Shown here piece by piece: positions 6,705-9,459 of a DNA stretch of 9,459 nt; within the stretch, counting starts at the first letter, position 1; every line of letters begins with the position of its first letter. The notes beneath the pieces were generated by a model that was given only the letters and a program-made list of their open reading frames with translations, made no database searches and was not told the DNA's origin. Made by a program: the position numbers and the translations under genes. Origin of the DNA: Comamonadaceae bacterium (GTDB taxonomy: Bacteria > Pseudomonadota > Gammaproteobacteria > Burkholderiales > Burkholderiaceae); assembly GCA_947374535.1 (NCBI GenBank), contig CANCCJ010000100.1, positions 1 to 9,459 on the forward strand, read 5' to 3'.

Positions 6705-8174
6705 GTGGCTATTCTTCGACACTCTGCGGATCTTCTTGCTATTCGACATGATGTTGGGCTTTTTGGAGGCATCTCGGAAAGAGATACTCTCAATGAGATT
6801 CAAATGGCATCTCTCAAATTCAATTACGGCAGTAATAACAATTTGCTGGGCGTTTCGCTAGTGATCTCAGATAGGGCGGGAGTAAACAGAGTTGTCTACA
6901 ACGCGTATCAAGGAGCTTTAGCGTTTGGCGATACGGGCATTTCACCTTTACTTGGAACAGAGGCGAATTGGGCAACAAAATCAGGAGACGTATACATCCC
7001 TGTTACGACCAATACGGTTGCCAGTATGTATCAATTGATGTGGGGAACCAGTCGATTTTCTAGCATTGAAAAACAAGTCAAAGTAGGTGACACATGGCTA
7101 ACCACCGATATCTACGATGCTTCATGGAATGGTTCTGCATATCTGCCAGCTAGGTTTATTCAAAATAATCCCACATTGCTAACCGCAATGAGAGTCGCCT
7201 TGTTTGGTAATGGGGCTAGCACTACGCCGTTGGATTTCAAAACCTATTACAACAACTTTGATTACCAGGCTGCCATTTTCAATACGCCGAGCTTAAGTGG
7301 CAATGATGTAACGGTGTATTTATTCGGAGATGACAATTTATCCGGTACTCGCCTTGACGATGTAATCCGTGGCGGCTGTGGTAACGATACCATTAATGGC
7401 GGTGCTGGAAGCGACATATTGCAAGGCGATTACGGGGCGGATAATTTATATGGTGATGCGGGGAATGACGTGCTTGTTTTTTCTGGCGGCAGTTCTGTGT
7501 GGGATTACAAAGCGGAGGTGAAAAACTCCAGCGGTACAGCGGTCATCAACCATGGCGCCTACAAAGCATGGACCATTGACACGGCCAGCGGTGGATCTGG
7601 CAAGGATACATTCGTATTTAGTTTGCCAGATGCCACATTCACTGATGAAGCGCAGCCTGCGTTAACAGATTTATATGTAACGCCAGGGCCAACGGCTGGG
7701 ACTTTTCTTAACGTCGCATCGGCAACGTATTACAACCCCTTTCAATCTCAATCGCTCAATGCCACGCTTCTCAAAAACACGGCGGGCACCATCAATGCCA
7801 ATGGGGTGAGCAACCTTACGATGAGGACCAAGATACTAGATTTCAAAGTTGGTGAGGACAGACTCGACTTGAGCAATTTCGGACTCGACACAGACTTTAT
7901 TAACAACAACGCGCTGAGCAAGAAAACAGGTGCTGCTTTTATCGCTGGCGTCAATGCGTTCCTAAAAACTAATCTTGATGGCGTCCAGCTGACAGTCGCT
8001 AAAAATTCATGGACGGATAACAACACAACGATTTTCGTCAAAGAGTCGGCCATGGACTTAAACGGCAATGGCAATATGACAGACACACTGCTTGAAATTC
8101 AGTTGGTCGGCATTGCCGCGACGGCGATCAGTATAAAAATGTTCGGTGAATACAACGGAACGCTTCTGACCTAA
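6705..8174 (+). CDS. RTX-type calcium-binding protein, probable type I secretion substrate
   Basis: The protein is 489 aa with no N-terminal signal peptide. Residues 1-200 are an unrecognised domain. Around 206-258 there are about four glycine-aspartate nonapeptide repeats (RGGCGNDTI, NGGAGSDIL, QGDYGADNL, YGDAGNDVL) that bind calcium in a parallel beta roll. SGKDTFVF follows at 298-305, and ILDFKVGEDRLDLSNF (377-392) is the module typical of RTX and M10-peptidase C-terminal regions. A second acidic loop, DLNGNGNMTDTLLEIQL, is at 451-467. The C-terminus (about 468-489) is a small-residue and hydroxyl-rich tail, as in type I secretion signals. No zinc-protease HExxH or other catalytic motif was seen, so it is likely an adhesin, S-layer or structural exoprotein. 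The GTG start at 6705 has GGGGGA 6 bases upstream. An ATG at 6804 is the alternative. The lower GC content and codon use differ from the sucD-pilin region, which suggests acquisition. Confidence 0.85.
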   Translation: MAILRHSADLLAIRHDVGLFGGISERDTLNEIQMASLKFNYGSNNNLLGVSLVISDRAGVNRVVYNAYQGALAFGDTGISPLLGTEANWATKSGDVYIPVTTNTVASMYQLMWGTSRFSSIEKQVKVGDTWLTTDIYDASWNGSAYLPARFIQNNPTLLTAMRVALFGNGASTTPLDFKTYYNNFDYQAAIFNTPSLSGNDVTVYLFGDDNLSGTRLDDVIRGGCGNDTINGGAGSDILQGDYGADNLYGDAGNDVLVFSGGSSVWDYKAEVKNSSGTAVINHGAYKAWTIDTASGGSGKDTFVFSLPDATFTDEAQPALTDLYVTPGPTAGTFLNVASATYYNPFQSQSLNATLLKNTAGTINANGVSNLTMRTKILDFKVGEDRLDLSNFGLDTDFINNNALSKKTGAAFIAGVNAFLKTNLDGVQLTVAKNSWTDNNTTIFVKESAMDLNGNGNMTDTLLEIQLVGIAATAISIKMFGEYNGTLLT

Positions 8175-8185
8175 ATCGCGAGACT

Positions 8186-8293
8186 TCAATTGGCCACATA
8201 GCTCCCCGACTTGCCGCCATGCTTTTCTAGCAAGCGCACATCAGTGATGGTCATGCCTCGGTCCACGGCCTTGCACATGTCGCTTACGGTCGA
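8186..8293 (-). pseudogene. moaC: 3' fragment of moaC (cyclic pyranopterin monophosphate synthase)
   Basis: Read on the minus strand, this segment encodes [18 protein letters not shown] followed by [16 protein letters not shown] and a TGA stop at 8186-8188. This is the C-terminus of MoaC, the molybdenum-cofactor enzyme that forms cyclic pyranopterin monophosphate. The family signature DMCKAV and the KxGGKSG tail are clear. Homology stops at about 8293. The next codons upstream in this frame include a TAA, so roughly the first 125 residues are missing. The remaining 35 or so codons have no internal stop or frameshift. The fragment therefore looks recently detached or duplicated, not long decayed. 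Its stop lies 11 bases from the stop of the convergent RTX gene. Confidence 0.85.
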
Positions 8294-8383
8294 TTTTTAC
8301 AGGTTTTTCTGTGGCCGTTTGTTTAAGGTTTTGTCCAATTTCCATCTGTTTTTAACTACCCACAATTGGTTTAGTGGGACAAG

Positions 8384-8401
8384 ATTGGGACATGTCCCAA
8401 T
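8384..8401. repeat. Perfect 18-bp palindrome with flanking TGGGACA repeat
   Basis: ATTGGGACATGTCCCAAT is fully self-complementary. With one bulged base (8383), the pairing extends outward by ACAA (8379-8382) against TTGT (8402-8405). The motif TGGGACA also occurs once more just upstream (8375-8381), in direct orientation. A related TTGTCCAATTT lies at 8331-8341. It has no T tract, so it is not a terminator. A site for a DNA-binding dimer or a recombinase is more likely. It lies about 90 bases from the broken end of moaC. Confidence 0.7.
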
Positions 8402-8556
8402 TTGTGATTATCTGGCCGCCAAGCTTTTTTCTCAATATAAATGTCAGCCCACATCTGCATTGACACAGACCGTGGACAACCGTGGAATCACAGTGTCCAA
8501 TGTGACCCGACCAGAAGACTGCAGCAGACTTCCTCTGACTGCTCTAGACGCCTTCT

Positions 8557-8752
8557 AACGGTGCCAGCACATATCTTGACGTGGATAACGGCACCTAGCC
8601 CCATACGTTCGATGACGCCCACTGATACCTTCACCACATAGACCGTGGGAGACGTTGGATTCACTGTGGAAGAGCACCCCTTGATGCTGTTTATACAGTG
8701 CAAGAACGTGTCAAACGGTGCGACTACATGGCTGACGGTGGATACGAACTTA
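8557..8752 (+). repeat. Imperfect direct repeat pair, possibly former coding repeats
   Basis: Copies begin at 8557 and 8714, each about 30-39 bases. They share AACGGTGC, then ACAT, then GTGGATA: 22 of the first 31 positions match by eye. Translated, they give NGASTYLDVD and NGATTWLTVD. The two copies are in different frames, and stops lie between them. Both are preceded by a GACCGTGG segment (8468 and 8641). The similarity is modest and could be partly chance. Confidence 0.35.
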
Positions 8753-8811
8753 TTTGAGCTATCTATCCCATATGGCAGGACTTGAACGTCAATACCGACC
8801 TGTTGATGCTC

Positions 8812-9177
8812 TCACCAACTGCCATTTACGAGATTTGCCACTGACTCAGAGAACTTGGCATCAAGTTTGGTAAGTGACGTGATGACATCACCCCAATACA
8901 CGTCCACGTTCAACTCCATCTCGCATTGCTTGACTGCTTCAATGAAGGTGTTCGGTGTTTTGATGTCACCCACAGAGTGAATCAGAAACCACTTACGCTT
9001 GGTTTTGCCATCCAAATACTCGTCACTGAATTTCCTTGCCAATACGGTGAAGACTCCCTTTTTGGTTCGTGTGGCGACGATGTAGTCTTCCCAGTCACTC
9101 CACATGTTGTCGTTTTCCACTTGATAGAGGATTACGGCGGGTGACCTTGCGAACGCAAGTGCGTGGGAGTTAGACAT
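8812..9177 (-). CDS. Hypothetical protein, 121 aa
   Basis: I do not recognise a family. The product is a soluble, mixed-charge protein with several aromatic residues (NMWSDWEDY at 24-32, KRKWFLIHSVGD at 60-71, DVYWGDV at 92-98). There is no signal peptide, membrane segment or catalytic motif. The start at ATG 9177 is separated from the stop of the upstream gene by exactly 8 bases (ACCACCCA on the minus strand), so the two genes are almost certainly co-transcribed. No purine-rich ribosome binding site precedes the start. Translation may therefore depend on coupling, or the true start may be Met25. Being paired with a small cysteine-rich protein next to a possible element boundary suggests an accessory function, but none can be named. 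Confidence 0.65.
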   Translation of the reverse strand: MSNSHALAFARSPAVILYQVENDNMWSDWEDYIVATRTKKGVFTVLARKFSDEYLDGKTKRKWFLIHSVGDIKTPNTFIEAVKQCEMELNVDVYWGDVITSLTKLDAKFSESVANLVNGSW

Positions 9178-9185
9178 TGGGTGGT

Positions 9186-9443
9186 CTATTTGCTATCGGG
9201 ACAAATTAGCCCCATGAGTTTGACGATACGGTTCTTCTCGACTCGTTCAAATGCCACACAGAAGTTGTCTCGTATGGCGCTGGTTAGTTCTTTGTCGTCT
9301 TCGCAGAAGTGAACTTCCTTTTCACAGGCATGGCAGAACCGAATCTTTTCCTTGTTTGTATCCTCAAGCATTTCCCAATCAGCTTCACACTTGTAGGCGA
9401 AGACACAGTTCCTGATTTGGTAGTGGGAATCTTGGGTGTTCAT
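9186..9443 (-). CDS. Small cysteine-rich protein, 85 aa, possible metal-binding
   Basis: The product has seven cysteines (13, 19, 37, 40, 47, 62, 81). The core reads CEADWEMLEDT, then IRFCHACEKEVHFC (34-47), then FCVAFE (61-66). I recall a group of small uncharacterised bacterial proteins with the pattern C-x3-W-x2-L, then RFC-x2-C-x3-V-x2-C, and later a CVA. The CxxC plus further cysteines suggests zinc or another metal, but this is not proven. It has no signal peptide or membrane segment. The ATG at 9443 is preceded by a C-rich run (ACCACCCACCCAGCA), not a Shine-Dalgarno sequence. It is the first gene of the pair with the 121-aa protein. The window ends 16 bases upstream, so its promoter is not visible. 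Confidence 0.7.
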   Translation of the reverse strand: MNTQDSHYQIRNCVFAYKCEADWEMLEDTNKEKIRFCHACEKEVHFCEDDKELTSAIRDNFCVAFERVEKNRIVKLMGLICPDSK

Positions 9444-9459
9444 TGCTGGGTGGGTGGTG

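Larger units (their letters stand above)
8294..8811. other. Gene-free stretch with palindrome and decayed coding traces
   Basis: I find no intact gene here. Short open frames on both strands have no ribosome binding sites and no recognisable composition. The left part (8330-8406) holds clustered inverted and direct repeats around a perfect palindrome. The right part has short runs that read like protein on the plus strand in changing frames: TVDNRGITVSNVT from 8469, NGASTYLDVDNGT from 8557, and NGATTWLTVDTNLFEL from 8714. This would fit a repeat-bearing gene broken by frameshifts and stops. That reading is inference from weak internal similarity. Confidence 0.45.

Noticed and set aside
8550..8562. 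Integron attC-like core (TTCTAAC)
   Set aside because: The R-Y-Y-Y-A-A-C consensus is not met, and no matching GTTRRRY partner or integrase was found.
8488..8703. Minus-strand open frame of 71 codons
   Set aside because: It has no ribosome binding site or recognisable motif, and it lies opposite the plus-strand decayed repeats.
8294..8811. CRISPR-like array
   Set aside because: The repeats are imperfect, only two copies exist, and the spacing is irregular.

Overview
The window looks like a chromosomal segment of a betaproteobacterium, most likely a Comamonadaceae-type Burkholderiales. The reasons are the form of SucD, a short type IVa pilin followed by a PglL/Wzy-type transferase, a WaaE-like glycosyltransferase, and GC-rich core genes. 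The family assignment rests on recalled gene families and could not be searched.

Layout. (1) Positions 1-985 hold the last codons of sucC and all of sucD (succinyl-CoA synthetase), closed by a strong terminator. (2) Positions 1023-3350 hold a type IV pilin gene, a terminator, and a polytopic O-oligosaccharyltransferase/O-antigen-ligase-like gene. Together they form a plausible pilin glycosylation pair. (3) Positions 3367-6558 form a minus-strand unit read from right to left: an unusual ATP-grasp protein related to cyanophycin synthetase, an overlapping YdcF/DUF218 gene, and a family-2 glycosyltransferase of the WaaE type. (4) A low-GC divergent intergenic region (6559-6704) carries two short inverted repeats. 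(5) Positions 6705-8174 encode an RTX-type calcium-binding protein without a signal peptide, probably a type I secretion substrate. No transporter lies in the window. (6) Eleven bases after its stop codon is an in-frame 3' fragment of moaC on the minus strand (8186-8293). Homology ends abruptly there. (7) Positions 8294-8811 hold no intact gene. They hold a perfect 18-bp palindrome with repeated TGGGACA motifs and what looks like decayed coding sequence. (8) Positions 8812-9443 hold a tight minus-strand pair: an unrecognised 121-aa protein and an 85-aa cysteine-rich protein upstream of it.

Interpretation. Regions 1 and 2 are core-like. Regions 3 to 5 look like an accessory envelope or secretion block placed between the pilin locus and moaC. 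The moaC fragment followed by palindromic repeats and orphan genes is what one edge of an integrative element would look like if it had entered the 3' end of moaC. An intact moaC would then be expected to the right, outside the window. The most unusual gene is the CphA-like ATP-grasp protein. It keeps the ligase core, but its C-terminal part resembles a shortened Mur-ligase domain without the nucleotide-binding P-loop. It is translationally coupled to a YdcF protein.
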